This document shows positions 49,064 through 58,807 of a stretch of DNA of 64,000 nucleotides, piece after piece. Source of the DNA: Chloroflexota bacterium. Its GTDB lineage: Bacteria > Chloroflexota > Ktedonobacteria > Ktedonobacterales > JADMIN01. Numbering within the stretch: position 1 is the stretch's first letter; every line of letters starts with the position of its first letter. The notes under the pieces were generated by a model. It worked only from the letters and a program-made list of their open reading frames with translations, was not told the origin of the DNA and ran no database searches. Both the position numbers and the translations under genes were made by a program. The DNA lies in assembly GCA_021323855.1 (NCBI GenBank), contig JAJPKE010000025.1, positions 22,432 through 86,431 on the forward strand, in the 5' to 3' direction.

Positions 49064-49390
49064 TTATCGCCTGCCTGGCATGACGCCTGTTTGCGAGGGG
49101 ATGGCGCCCGCCGGTTCCTCCAACTGCTCGCGCATCGCCCGGTAGGTGGCAGCGTCAATCTCACCACGAGCATAACGGGTCTTCAGAATACCGAGCGGTG
49201 ACGGCAGGCTGGACATTTGGCCTGGCGATTGTGATCGTTCTGATCGGGGTGTTGATGAGTTATGACTCAGCCAGCGAATCAAGGCCCAGAGCGCGACCAC
49301 CGCCAGGCCCAGCCATACCAACGACATGATGAGGCCCCAGACGGCCATGCCGCCATTGTCAGAGTAGTATCCCCACATCATGATGAACAC
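49064..49390 (-). CDS. SHOCT domain membrane protein
   Basis: One TM and C-terminal LGILKTRYARGEIDAATYRAMREQL. Confidence 0.85.
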   Translation of the reverse strand: MFIMMWGYYSDNGGMAVWGLIMSLVWLGLAVVALWALIRWLSHNSSTPRSERSQSPGQMSSLPSPLGILKTRYARGEIDAATYRAMREQLEEPAGAIPSQTGVMPGRR

Positions 49391-50358
49391 GCCTCACTTC
49401 CATATCTGCCACAGAAGCAGAACAAGGGCCGAACAAGACCTTACGGCTCTTTTAGAAGACCAATAGCGCCAGTATCACCGCAGCGCCTCACGTCGCAGTC
49501 ACAGTCTCCATGTTCCCTGTCTCACTCCCATCTCATTTCCAGCTCATTCCCATCTCAATCTCCTCGCATCCCGCTGCTCAGCATGGCTATTATGTTCAAC
49601 CCGCGCTGGGTGTATCACCGGAAGCGTGGCAAAGGCACAGAGTGGCAACTCCCAAGACGTGGGCAGGCACGAGAAGAGACATGCGTCGTTGCGAGCTTCC
49701 TGTGAAACCTCCTGTGAAACCTCCTGTGTGCCGATTGTGACCAACGCCAGGAGGAGTGTGAGCGGTCTGAGAGTGCAGTGGAGTATTGTTGTCTGTGCCT
49801 GGAAACAGACCCATTCTCTGCGGGCGCATTCAGGACCATTGCCAGACCCACCGGGCGTTTTGTTGGAGGCAAGGAGGAGCGGTAGCCCGCCTGCGGAGGG
49901 ACTCAGTGTAACCTGCAAGGAGGCAGAAGGGCGCGGAAATGAGAGTGCATGTCTCTCGATCACCCGGTTGCTCATGGGTCTACCCCCATCTTGGCAGTCT
50001 CTGTACATTTTCCATCTCTGCCCAGGTGCGCATGGAAACAGCGCATCCTGTTCCCTCAACTACCTCACTTCTGCCCGGTTTTCACATGGCGTATTCCATT
50101 GAGTCGGACTTGTGAGAACTGTGCCGCCCATTGAGACGATAGCGTGACTTCGCTGTGGCTTGCTGAGGGCAATAACGGGCAGAGAGTGAGGAAACTATAC
50201 AGGAGCCGTGCGGGCACATGTCCGCTGAGACGGCGCTTCGGGGTGCACTCCTACCCCCACGGAGTGGTGTATTCCAGGAGTGGAGAGGCGCTGGGCAGTG
50301 GTGGTTTCCCAGCAGTATGTTCGACTCATTCTGAACAATTTAGGGAGGAGGTCGTTCC

Positions 50359-51504
50359 ATGACAGCATTGACGGGATTGACGAGATTGACGACCTGGCGA
50401 CGCAGGAGTAGTTGGTTGGCGATGCTCCTGGCTGCCTTCGTGTTCATTGGTGGCAGCTTCATCGCGAGCGGTGGGGCGCAGGCAGCGCCGGTTACCGCAA
50501 GCGTGGAAGCTGGCGCCAATGCAACTATGGTGGCTACCGCACCGACATACGGAGTACCACACGAGATAAGCAAGGTCATCTTGCCAGCGACCAGTGCTGA
50601 CGGCCCGGCGCTCTGGACCCAACGTGGTCCTAGCTATCCGGTTGGTCCGTTGGCGGTGCTGGCCTGGACCAAGACCACCGGCCAGCTTGCCTATGAGGCC
50701 ACCAACGACGGCGTGACCTTCTTTGGCCAGACGACGCTGGCGGAAACGTCGTTTGTCCGGCCTGCGGTGGTGCGCGGGACAGGGGAAGGCGCGGTGGTAG
50801 CGCCGATTGCTCTGGCGTGGACCGGCACCGATGCCGGGCATCACCTCAATGTGCGCTATGCGGTGCCCGGCGCTTCGCCACTGAAGCTGACGCTCTGGCA
50901 AGACAACAGCTTTACTTCCCCGGCGCTCGAATGGTTCAACAGCACGACACTGTTGCTAGCCTGGGCGGGAACCGATGCTGGCCATGCGCTGAACGTGCTG
51001 CCGGTGAGCATCACGGACCACGGCCTGGTGCCTGGGACGAAGACGACCCTCTGGACCTTCCATAGCGCCGGGCAACCAGCGTTGATAACTGATTATTCGG
51101 TCACCCCGACGCCGGGCCGGTTCTTCCTGGGCTGGAGTGATATGACGAGTCACCGTCTAGCCTGGGCGGTGTCGCCCGATGGCAAGACGTGGACCCCGCA
51201 GTCGCCGTTCAATGAATGGAGTGGCGCAGGACCCAGCATGATGGGACTCAACGAGCAACTGGCGCACATGCCGCCCTACTGGCTGGGCTGGACGGGCCTG
51301 GATGCGGCGCATCACGTCAACGTGCAGTACGCGCTCACGCTCGGCCAGTGGCCGACCACGAGCGTGAAAGCCACGTTGCCAGAAACGGCAGTGGGTGGAA
51401 CGGTCGTCGGTTTCTTCCTTTCAATGCACGACAACCAGATGCTGGTTGCCTGGACCGGCACTGATGCGGCGCACCATCTCAACGTGGCGTGGATTGGTGT
51501 GTGA
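50359..51504 (+). CDS. Secreted repeat protein, probable beta-propeller
   Basis: Signal peptide LAMLLAAFVFIGGSFIASGGAQA; repeated LAWTGTDAGHHLNV motifs; GGGAGGAGG upstream. Confidence 0.8.
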   Translation: MTALTGLTRLTTWRRRSSWLAMLLAAFVFIGGSFIASGGAQAAPVTASVEAGANATMVATAPTYGVPHEISKVILPATSADGPALWTQRGPSYPVGPLAVLAWTKTTGQLAYEATNDGVTFFGQTTLAETSFVRPAVVRGTGEGAVVAPIALAWTGTDAGHHLNVRYAVPGASPLKLTLWQDNSFTSPALEWFNSTTLLLAWAGTDAGHALNVLPVSITDHGLVPGTKTTLWTFHSAGQPALITDYSVTPTPGRFFLGWSDMTSHRLAWAVSPDGKTWTPQSPFNEWSGAGPSMMGLNEQLAHMPPYWLGWTGLDAAHHVNVQYALTLGQWPTTSVKATLPETAVGGTVVGFFLSMHDNQMLVAWTGTDAAHHLNVAWIGV

Positions 51505-51852
51505 GGTTGGCGGTATGTGCGGATGGCGGTAAGTATGGTGGTATGTGCGGATGAAAGGGGTGGTGTGCGCGAATACTGGCCAGGATGAGGACGCAACACG
51601 TTATGTCGCTCTTCCCCACTACGCCAATCTTCGAGCGATGCCCAATGTGACGCGGCTGTGATGGTGACTGCTATACCGATGGTGCGTTGCCGCTGTGACC
51701 ATGGCAAATACAGCGGCAACGATACCGCAAAGCAACCGTCAGGGCCACTCATTGGCGTGACCTTGACGTTTCCTCTATAGATGGGATACACTGGTGGCGC
51801 GCAGAGCATTGACCATCTTCGGTCGCGCATAATATGCCCATTTGCTTCACAC

Positions 51853-51924
51853 GCCGGCGTAGCTCAGGGGCAGAGCAGCTGTTTCGTAAACAGCAGGTCG
51901 AGGGTTCGAATCCCCCCGCCGGCT
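51853..51924 (+). tRNA. tRNA-Thr(CGT)
   Basis: gccggcg acceptor pairs with cgccggc; anticodon arm gctgt-TTCGTAA-acagc; T-arm gaggg-TTCGAAT-ccccc with one A-C mismatch; CCA not encoded. Confidence 0.9.
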
Positions 51925-51952
51925 CCTCACAAAGCCTGATTTCATAGGCAAT

Positions 51953-51995
51953 TATAGAGGCTGTCCTCATTCATAGGATGGCCTTTTCTCTTTTT
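51953..51995 (+). terminator. Terminator after tRNA-Thr
   Basis: ggctgtcct / aggatggcc stem followed by ttttctcttttt. Confidence 0.55.
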
Positions 51996-52015
51996 GACAG
52001 CCAAATTGACAGCCA
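51993..52015 (+). repeat. 23-nt tRNA-associated repeat, copy 2
   Basis: tttgacagccaaattgacagcca; exact reverse complement at 48624-48646. Confidence 0.7.
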
Positions 52016-52204
52016 AAGCTGCTGAACTGGGATATGTGTCTGACGACGCTGACGCTCCTCGCCAGAGGTTGAAGGACATCTGCTTGTTCTAATGAGGAGG
52101 TGGAAGGAAACAAACGAAAGTAATAAGAATACTGCTGTGTTTAAGCCACCGCTTGGGTTGATGCTCGCATGCCGCATGGGATATATCCAAAGGAGGTATC
52201 CAAG

Positions 52205-52996
52205 ATGCGTTCTGGAACGTGGAGTCACTATTCTGGAGGCGGCGCTATCATCTTGGCCGTCGTGCTGTTTCTCGTCACGGGCGCTTTGCTCTATGTGGGC
52301 AGGCGATTACCTCATCCCATTCCAGTCAAACGACCAGGGAGGGCGCTTGGTATCGCACTCGTCGCCCTCCTGGCGTTGTCTATTTTCACGTTCTTGGTGG
52401 CAGCAGATATCTATGCGCAGGCGCTCATTCAACAGCGGGGACATCTCATCCTCCCAGGCAATCCCATCACCCCTGTGACATTTATCTCAGCAGTGGTTGC
52501 TTTTTTCTTCATCCTCTATCTTGCACAACGAGGCGGATTCAGGGTCGCTGTTGGCAGCGCCATTGTAGGCACTATAGCAGCGCCGATGATCTTCGAACTC
52601 CCTTTCGACCTCATCGTGATGTGGCATACCTATCCTCCCACTCCCCAGGTACAATTTACCTTGCTCTACTTTTTACCACTCTTTCTCATCGAGGTCTCTA
52701 GCTTCACCTTGCTCTCGTTATCACCGATCATGAAGATGTCGCGGTATACGTGTATGCTGTTGGCAAGTATGTTTTTGGTCTTCGCCGTATGGGCGCTGTT
52801 TGGCTTTGCGTACCCATCTGCTCCGCTCCCGATTGCGCTGAATGCGATCTCAAAAGTCCTGGCATTTGCGACCGCTGTTTCGCTTTTCTTTTCAGACTTT
52901 GCAGACAGGAAGATCGCCCGCACTGCTCCTCCTCAAGTTGCCCCGACCGTTGAAAGGACACCAACTCAGGCTCCATATTCATCAGGGTTAACCTGA
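52205..52996 (+). CDS. Hypothetical polytopic membrane protein
   Basis: Seven or so hydrophobic segments; ATG 52205. Confidence 0.75.
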   Translation: MRSGTWSHYSGGGAIILAVVLFLVTGALLYVGRRLPHPIPVKRPGRALGIALVALLALSIFTFLVAADIYAQALIQQRGHLILPGNPITPVTFISAVVAFFFILYLAQRGGFRVAVGSAIVGTIAAPMIFELPFDLIVMWHTYPPTPQVQFTLLYFLPLFLIEVSSFTLLSLSPIMKMSRYTCMLLASMFLVFAVWALFGFAYPSAPLPIALNAISKVLAFATAVSLFFSDFADRKIARTAPPQVAPTVERTPTQAPYSSGLT

Positions 52997-53130
52997 TACC
53001 ACATGCTAGAAACAAAGCAGGAATGGCGTACGGGAAGCACTCTCGTTAGGAAACTGCCCGTATGCCATCCGTCTTGGTCTGAGCTTAGAGCCTGTTAGGG
53101 ACTCGACGTTGAAAGGTGTAGGATGTGAGG

Positions 53131-53606
53131 ATGTCAAGCATTCATCAAGACCCATCGCCGCCACGCCTACCCTACCCCTCGGATGTGAGCGACGAAGAAT
53201 GGGCGTTCGTCGCGCGCTATCTAGCCCTGCTGCCAGAGAACGCCAGCCAGCGCCGCTATGCGTTGCGCGAGGTGTTTAACGCCGTGCGCTATATGGTGCG
53301 CACGGGAGCGCACTGGCACATGATGCTCCGCGATCTGCCCCTGTGGCCCCTCGTGTATCAGCAGATGCGCCGCTGGTTGGCTGCCGGTTGTTTCGAGACC
53401 ATCGTGCATAATCTGCGCCTGGTCCTGCGCAAGCAGGCGGGTCGCGGTGGGCAACCAACGGCGACCATTCTGGATAGCCGCACGCTGCAATTCACAGCGG
53501 AGAGTGGCGCGCGGGCGGGCTATGACGGGGCCACGAGTCCCAAGCACTGCAAGGGATTCAAGGTCCATACCGCCATTGATACCGTCGGCTACCTGTTTTC
53601 AAGCGG
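53131..53606 (+). pseudogene. Truncated IS5-family transposase (DUF4096/InsH-like N-terminal part)
   Basis: DVSDEEWAFVARYL, FNAVRYMVRTGAHWHMMLRDLPLWPLVYQQMRRW, ILDSRTLQFTAESGARAGYDG...KGFKVHTAIDTVGYLF, then lost before the rest of the DDE domain. Confidence 0.85.
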
Positions 53607-54471
53607 GTAGTCTGTAAAAGTGACGGGCGTTTTCTGCCCAGAGTTTCCGTTTTGCCTCAGTGGAGAGGTGCTGAGTCAGTGCATCAAGCGTCTCGACCCA
53701 TCGGTCAAAGGAGGAGGCAAGCAGAATCACAGGCCAATCACTCCCGAATACGACTCGGTCTTCTCCAAACCTCTCCAGCGCGTAGGTGACATACGGGGCG
53801 AGATCGTCCGGCGTCCAATGCTGCCAATCGGCTTCTGTGACGAGACCGCTTAGCTTACACCAGACATTGGGCAATGCGGCAAGTTGAGCCAGATGGTCGC
53901 GCCAGGGATCAAGCGCATGGTCTTTGATCGCAGGCTTTCCTAGATGATCGAGCATAAACCGGGTATCAGGGCACTGGCGCACCAATTCTACGGCCATTGG
54001 TAATTGATGTTGGCGGAGGCAAAGGTCAAATGAAAGCCCATATTCTCCGACAAGTTGTACCCCACGCACAAACTCAGGCTGCACACAGAACGCCGGATCT
54101 GTCTCCCCCTGAAGATTGCGGCGGACCCCTTTGATTAGCGGACCAAGGGACTGGAGCGCCGTTAAGTACGAGCGTATCGTGTTACCATGCTCAACAGGCG
54201 CAGCGGCTACGATGCCATTCAGACGCCTATCATATGCCGCCAGACCGGTTGCCCACTTCGCCTCAAGAAAAGCATAGTGGGGCGCAACATCTCCTTCCAC
54301 AAAGACCATGCCCGTCACTGTGCTACCTGTACCCTCCTGTGGATACTCAGGCAACTCAAATGGCTGGTTGAGCGCTGGTTCTTCGTCTAACCAGGGCAGG
54401 CGAAACCGCTCTGGATTCCAGAGATGCACATGCGCATCAACTCGCTCTTGCAGGTACTCTTGCTTTTCCAT
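53599..54471 (-). CDS. Amidohydrolase 2 family protein, sugar lactonase-like (L-fuconolactonase/L-rhamnono-lactonase type)
   Basis: VDAHVHLWNPERFRLPWL, GVRRNLQGE, FMLDHLGKPAIK, VWCKLSGLVTEADW, VVFGSDWPV. Confidence 0.88.
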   Translation of the reverse strand: MEKQEYLQERVDAHVHLWNPERFRLPWLDEEPALNQPFELPEYPQEGTGSTVTGMVFVEGDVAPHYAFLEAKWATGLAAYDRRLNGIVAAAPVEHGNTIRSYLTALQSLGPLIKGVRRNLQGETDPAFCVQPEFVRGVQLVGEYGLSFDLCLRQHQLPMAVELVRQCPDTRFMLDHLGKPAIKDHALDPWRDHLAQLAALPNVWCKLSGLVTEADWQHWTPDDLAPYVTYALERFGEDRVVFGSDWPVILLASSFDRWVETLDALTQHLSTEAKRKLWAENARHFYRLPA

Positions 54472-54495
54472 AGTCTTCCCATACTCTGCCTCTGT

Positions 54496-55269
54496 TCACT
54501 TGGCGGTCCAGCCCCCATCAATGACCAGCGCCGACCCCGTGACAAATGCAGCCTCATCCGCCGCTAAATAGAGCGCCGCAGACGCGATCTCTTCGGGGAG
54601 ACCCATTCGACCAAGCGGCTGGCGTGCATGTAAGGATTGGCGGACGGCCTCTTCCTGGCCGGGAAAATTGCGGGCCAGGTAGCCTTCGACAAACGGCGTC
54701 TGCACCGTACCTGGACAAATGGCGTTACAACGGATGCCGTGGCCAACAAAATCCATCGCAATACTGCGGGTCATCGCCAGTATTGCCCCTTTGCTTGCTG
54801 AATAGGGCAAGCGGCGCTCAACGCCGATCTGCGCAGCGACTGATGCCATATTGATGATGATCCCTCCCTGGGGTCGCTGTTCTGTCATGGTGCGCACCGC
54901 TTCACGAGCACAGAGAAACGCGCCGCGCGCATTGACCCGCAGCACCCGTTCCCAGTCATCGAGGCTGGTTTCGAGGATACTGCCAACATGGCTGATCCCT
55001 GCATTATTGACTAGAATGTCTAGCCGTCTATACCCCCCTAGCTGCGCGAAGGCCTCGCGCACTGGTTCTTCTTCAGCGACATCAAAAGCAACGGCGGTGG
55101 CCGAATAGCCTTGTTGCCGTATCGCCTCTGCAACGCGCGAGGCTGCTTCTGACACCACATCTGCCACGATGACCTGGGCACCCTGGCGGGCGAACACCTT
55201 GGCAATGGCTTCGCCTATTCCCGATCCGGCACCAGTGATCAGGGCAATTTTGTCGTCGAGTCGAAACAT
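54496..55269 (-). CDS. SDR family oxidoreductase (sugar/sugar-acid dehydrogenase-like)
   Basis: ITGAGSGIGEAIAKVFARQGA, NNAGISHVG, YSASKGAILAMTRSIA. Confidence 0.92.
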   Translation of the reverse strand: MFRLDDKIALITGAGSGIGEAIAKVFARQGAQVIVADVVSEAASRVAEAIRQQGYSATAVAFDVAEEEPVREAFAQLGGYRRLDILVNNAGISHVGSILETSLDDWERVLRVNARGAFLCAREAVRTMTEQRPQGGIIINMASVAAQIGVERRLPYSASKGAILAMTRSIAMDFVGHGIRCNAICPGTVQTPFVEGYLARNFPGQEEAVRQSLHARQPLGRMGLPEEIASAALYLAADEAAFVTGSALVIDGGWTAK

Positions 55270-55347
55270 GTGTCAACTCCTCTCGCCTCGTTTCTCGCCA
55301 TATCTCTCGCTACATTTCTCGCCACATGCTCAGCTTCGCTGGCAGGG

Positions 55348-56607
55348 CTAGATGACTTGCATGACAGTCATAGGTCCCTCAGGCAAGACGGCCACCCGGC
55401 AACGAGGTCCATACCCAGTGACCAGCTCATCAACGGTAGCTTGCAAGTCTGGCGCAGGGGTCAGCCAGGTAGTCTCTACTACGCTATCGTCTAAGCTTGA
55501 GTGGAGATAGACCTGCGCTTGTTCCAGCACCAAAGCTTGTTTTTGCACCTGCCACTGGTCCGCGCTTTGGAATCCTGGTTGTCGAACCATATCCAGTAGG
55601 GCAGCGAATGTAGGGGCGCTGGTCAAAAGTTGATGATAAGCCCCATGCGCAGGCAGTCCATCCCGGCACTCTGCCACCAACACAATCGTCCCACCGGGAC
55701 CTATCAGGCGTGCAGCAGCAGTCATCCCTTTGACGCTTTGGTATAGATTTTGGTCCAGGGGATATCCCGCATTGCTCGTGATGACTAGATCAAACCTCTG
55801 CTGGTCCACGATAGGGGCATCCTGGCTGAGATGCTCGCAGCCGCAGCGATGGGTGCTTCGATACTCGCCAGCGAAAATCCCTGTTATCCGGTGAGCAGGA
55901 TCAAGCGTCACATTGATCAAAAACTCGGGAGGACAAAGAGCGACCGCAGCGTGAATCGCTTGATGGATGGGGTTGTCATCCAGCAGCATCCATGTGGAGC
56001 GAGGATGGTCAATGAGCGCAGCACTGTGGAGCGCCTGTATCGTTTCCAGCCCTGCAAGACCGGGAATTATCCCTTTGGGTCCGCCAGAGAATCCGGCGAA
56101 GAAATGCGGTTCGATGAAGCCTGTGACGATGCGCAGATCGGCTTCGAGGTAGTAGCGATTGACCCAGACTGGTACTCCCGTCGCGGTGGTGCCCAAATAG
56201 GCAAGCATCGAGGGATCAGTTGCGTCGTGATTGACAATCGGGATCGTGTTGACGATATCCTCACCGAGCATCTGCACCAGTTCAGAAGTCGTCATGGCAC
56301 GATGTGACCCATTCCCCACCAGAATGACGAAGTGTTCTCGTGGGACAAAGGCAAGCGTTTCGAGAATCCAGGGGACGAGCAAGTGGTTCGGGGTTGGCCG
56401 GGTGATGTCAGAAATGACAATGGCAACCTGCGCCGCTGGTCGTGTCATGGTCGCAAGTGGTTCCGTGGCCAGAGGAGACTGGACTGCCGCCGCAAAGGTG
56501 GCGTGGGGATCGGGGAGTGGAGGCGTTACGCGCGAACGGACGACGAGGGTATGTTCTGGAACGCGGACACGCCGTTGTTGCATGCCGTATGGCAGGGCTA
56601 CCTCCAT
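55348..56607 (-). CDS. LarA-like nickel-pincer-cofactor racemase/epimerase family (DUF2088)
   Basis: VISDITRPTPNHLLVPWIL, VGNGSHRAMTTSEL, GFIEPHFFAGFSGGPKGIIPG. Confidence 0.88.
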   Translation of the reverse strand: MEVALPYGMQQRRVRVPEHTLVVRSRVTPPLPDPHATFAAAVQSPLATEPLATMTRPAAQVAIVISDITRPTPNHLLVPWILETLAFVPREHFVILVGNGSHRAMTTSELVQMLGEDIVNTIPIVNHDATDPSMLAYLGTTATGVPVWVNRYYLEADLRIVTGFIEPHFFAGFSGGPKGIIPGLAGLETIQALHSAALIDHPRSTWMLLDDNPIHQAIHAAVALCPPEFLINVTLDPAHRITGIFAGEYRSTHRCGCEHLSQDAPIVDQQRFDLVITSNAGYPLDQNLYQSVKGMTAAARLIGPGGTIVLVAECRDGLPAHGAYHQLLTSAPTFAALLDMVRQPGFQSADQWQVQKQALVLEQAQVYLHSSLDDSVVETTWLTPAPDLQATVDELVTGYGPRCRVAVLPEGPMTVMQVI

Positions 56608-56626
56608 AGGTGATCCTTTCCAGGCT

Positions 56627-57568
56627 TCAGGACTGTTGTGGAGCGAACGCGTCAATCTCCTGCCACAATTCATTGGGTATCGGATATTGAGCCAGGGCAA
56701 GGCTCTGTGTTAATCGCTCTGGCTTGCTGATGCCAACGATGGTTGATACGATGCGCGGGTCGCGTAGCGAGAATTGCAGGGCCAGGGCCGCGAGTGGTAT
56801 CTGATACCGCTCAGCAAGCGCTGCAAGCGCCTGCGCGCGTGCCAACGTCTCTTGCGATACGTCGCTATACATATAGCGAGGATACACATTGGGGCCTTTG
56901 GCAAGGATTCCTGATCCATAGGGGGCAGCGTTCAATGCAGCAACGCCATGCTGCGCACAAATATCCCAGAACGTATCTGCTTCCTGGTTCAGGAGGGTAT
57001 AGCGATTGTGTGAGATGGCCGCCGCGAAGAGACCGGTTTCCACAAACCGGGTAAGCAGGTCAAGGGGTCCGCCAGCGACCCCAAGAAAGTGAATGACTCC
57101 CTCTGCTTGGAGCTGGCATAACACCTCGACGGGACCACCTGGGGCCATAGCCGCTTCAAAGGTAGTGTACTCCGGATCATGCAGGTAGCACAGTTGGAGC
57201 GCCTCTACTCCGAGTAAGCGTACGCTGCGCTCGACACTGCGACGTATCTGTTCGCCACTAAAGTCACCTGTGACCAGATCGCGGTCCGCCTTCGTCGCCA
57301 GCACAAAGCCCGGCGGAAGGCCGCCAAATTCACGTAACACCTGGCCAATCCGCCGTTCACTTTCGCCATTGCCATAACTGGCGGCAGTATCTATGAAGGT
57401 GATAGGACCAGCGAATACCTCGCGAAGACAGGCAAGAGCTTCCTCTTCAGAGACACCATAACCAAACGTTTCCGGCATATTGCCCAAGGCGGCCAGCCCA
57501 ACGCAGAGAAAAGGAACCATCAGGCCAGTGTTGCCAAGTGGGCGTAAAGAGAGGAAACGATCAGGCAT
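56627..57568 (-). CDS. Aldo/keto reductase (D-threo-aldose 1-dehydrogenase/L-fucose dehydrogenase-like)
   Basis: FLSLRPLGNTGLMVPFLCVGLAALGN, FIDTAASYGNGESERRIGQVL, VLATKADRD. Confidence 0.9.
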   Translation of the reverse strand: MPDRFLSLRPLGNTGLMVPFLCVGLAALGNMPETFGYGVSEEEALACLREVFAGPITFIDTAASYGNGESERRIGQVLREFGGLPPGFVLATKADRDLVTGDFSGEQIRRSVERSVRLLGVEALQLCYLHDPEYTTFEAAMAPGGPVEVLCQLQAEGVIHFLGVAGGPLDLLTRFVETGLFAAAISHNRYTLLNQEADTFWDICAQHGVAALNAAPYGSGILAKGPNVYPRYMYSDVSQETLARAQALAALAERYQIPLAALALQFSLRDPRIVSTIVGISKPERLTQSLALAQYPIPNELWQEIDAFAPQQS

Positions 57569-57600
57569 AGTTTGCTTCTATCTTGGCAGTAACCCAAGCC

Positions 57601-58710
57601 CTAGCCACGTAGTTGATTTATCGCACCGACGCGCTCGGAGAGAGTACCAGCGGTTCCCTGCTCCCAGAGCTGTTCAAAGCCAAAGCCAGGGGCCGACGGC
57701 GCATGTACCAAGCCATGCTCGTCTACGCGGCTCTCGCGCACGACCGGATTACTTGTTACCAGGGACTCGTAGTAGGTGTTGTTGTTGATCGCCATGCAGA
57801 GATGCTGATGGATCAAACCTGGGCCGTGGACTTCGGCGCGCAGGCGAAAGGCGTCGGCCACGTGGGCAACTCGCACAGCGCCGGTGATGCCTCCCTTATA
57901 GTTCCAACTTGTCCGCACATAGGTGGCACACCCTGCCGCAATGAAATCTGCCGTGTTCATGTGCGAACCATCTGAAACTTCGGCGACGTTGAGCGGCACA
58001 CTCACTTGCTGCGCCAGATGCTTATACGCGGTGATACTGAATTCGCGCATTGGCTCTTCGTACCACAGGTACCCAGCATCGGCCAGGACATGGCCTAAAT
58101 AAACGGCGTCTGGGAGGTCAAATGCCGCCGAACCATCATACATGAGGGGAACGGCATCACCAACGTGGGCGCGCACTGCCACACACAGTTCGGCATCACG
58201 ATGCACCTCTCCCCATCCATGCAGTTTGATTGCTGGATATCCCAGTGCGAGGCACTGATCAATGACCTCCAGATATTCCTCAATAGAGGAAAAGGTGACA
58301 GTACTCGCATAGGCAGGAATACTCGTGCGAAAGGTGCCCAAAAGCTGATGGACGGGCTGCCCCACCAGTTTCCCCGCAATGTCCCACAGCGCGGCATCAA
58401 CTAAGCCGTGTACATAGAAAGGAAAACCCTCAACCCGATCTAGCTCCCACAGACGATGCCAGAGCCATTCACGGCGCAATGGATCCTGTCCAATCAACTC
58501 TTCACGCAAGCGACGCTCGACGAGATCGGCGACAATTCGCCCGCGAATGGCGGGAACGACCCCTTCAACGCCGTCATCTGTCTGGATGCGCAAAATGCCG
58601 CTGACGCCCGCACCATCTGATCCTGGCAGTCCATCGCGCCAACGAAAGGGAGGAGAGATGGCCTCGACGGGCACGAGATCAACCTGGACGTGTCGGATGC
58701 GCATAACCAT
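57601..58710 (-). CDS. Mandelate racemase/muconate lactonizing enzyme family protein (sugar-acid dehydratase-like)
   Basis: VHGLVDAALWDIAGKLVGQPVHQLLG, YPAIKLHGWGE, LMYDGSAAF, WYEEPM, NVAEVSDGS metal-ligand pattern. Confidence 0.9.
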   Translation of the reverse strand: MVMRIRHVQVDLVPVEAISPPFRWRDGLPGSDGAGVSGILRIQTDDGVEGVVPAIRGRIVADLVERRLREELIGQDPLRREWLWHRLWELDRVEGFPFYVHGLVDAALWDIAGKLVGQPVHQLLGTFRTSIPAYASTVTFSSIEEYLEVIDQCLALGYPAIKLHGWGEVHRDAELCVAVRAHVGDAVPLMYDGSAAFDLPDAVYLGHVLADAGYLWYEEPMREFSITAYKHLAQQVSVPLNVAEVSDGSHMNTADFIAAGCATYVRTSWNYKGGITGAVRVAHVADAFRLRAEVHGPGLIHQHLCMAINNNTYYESLVTSNPVVRESRVDEHGLVHAPSAPGFGFEQLWEQGTAGTLSERVGAINQLRG

Positions 58711-58807
58711 ACCCTTTCGGTGTCTCGGAGGCAAGGGATATCTGGCTCACATGCCTCCCAGTTGTCACATGAGCAGATTGCGAGTGAAGAATTGTGGCAG
58801 AAAATGA

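Noticed and set aside
49544-50102. ORFs of 171 aa (-) and 158 aa (+)
   Set aside because: Low-complexity, overlapping each other, no RBS or domain; likely non-coding.
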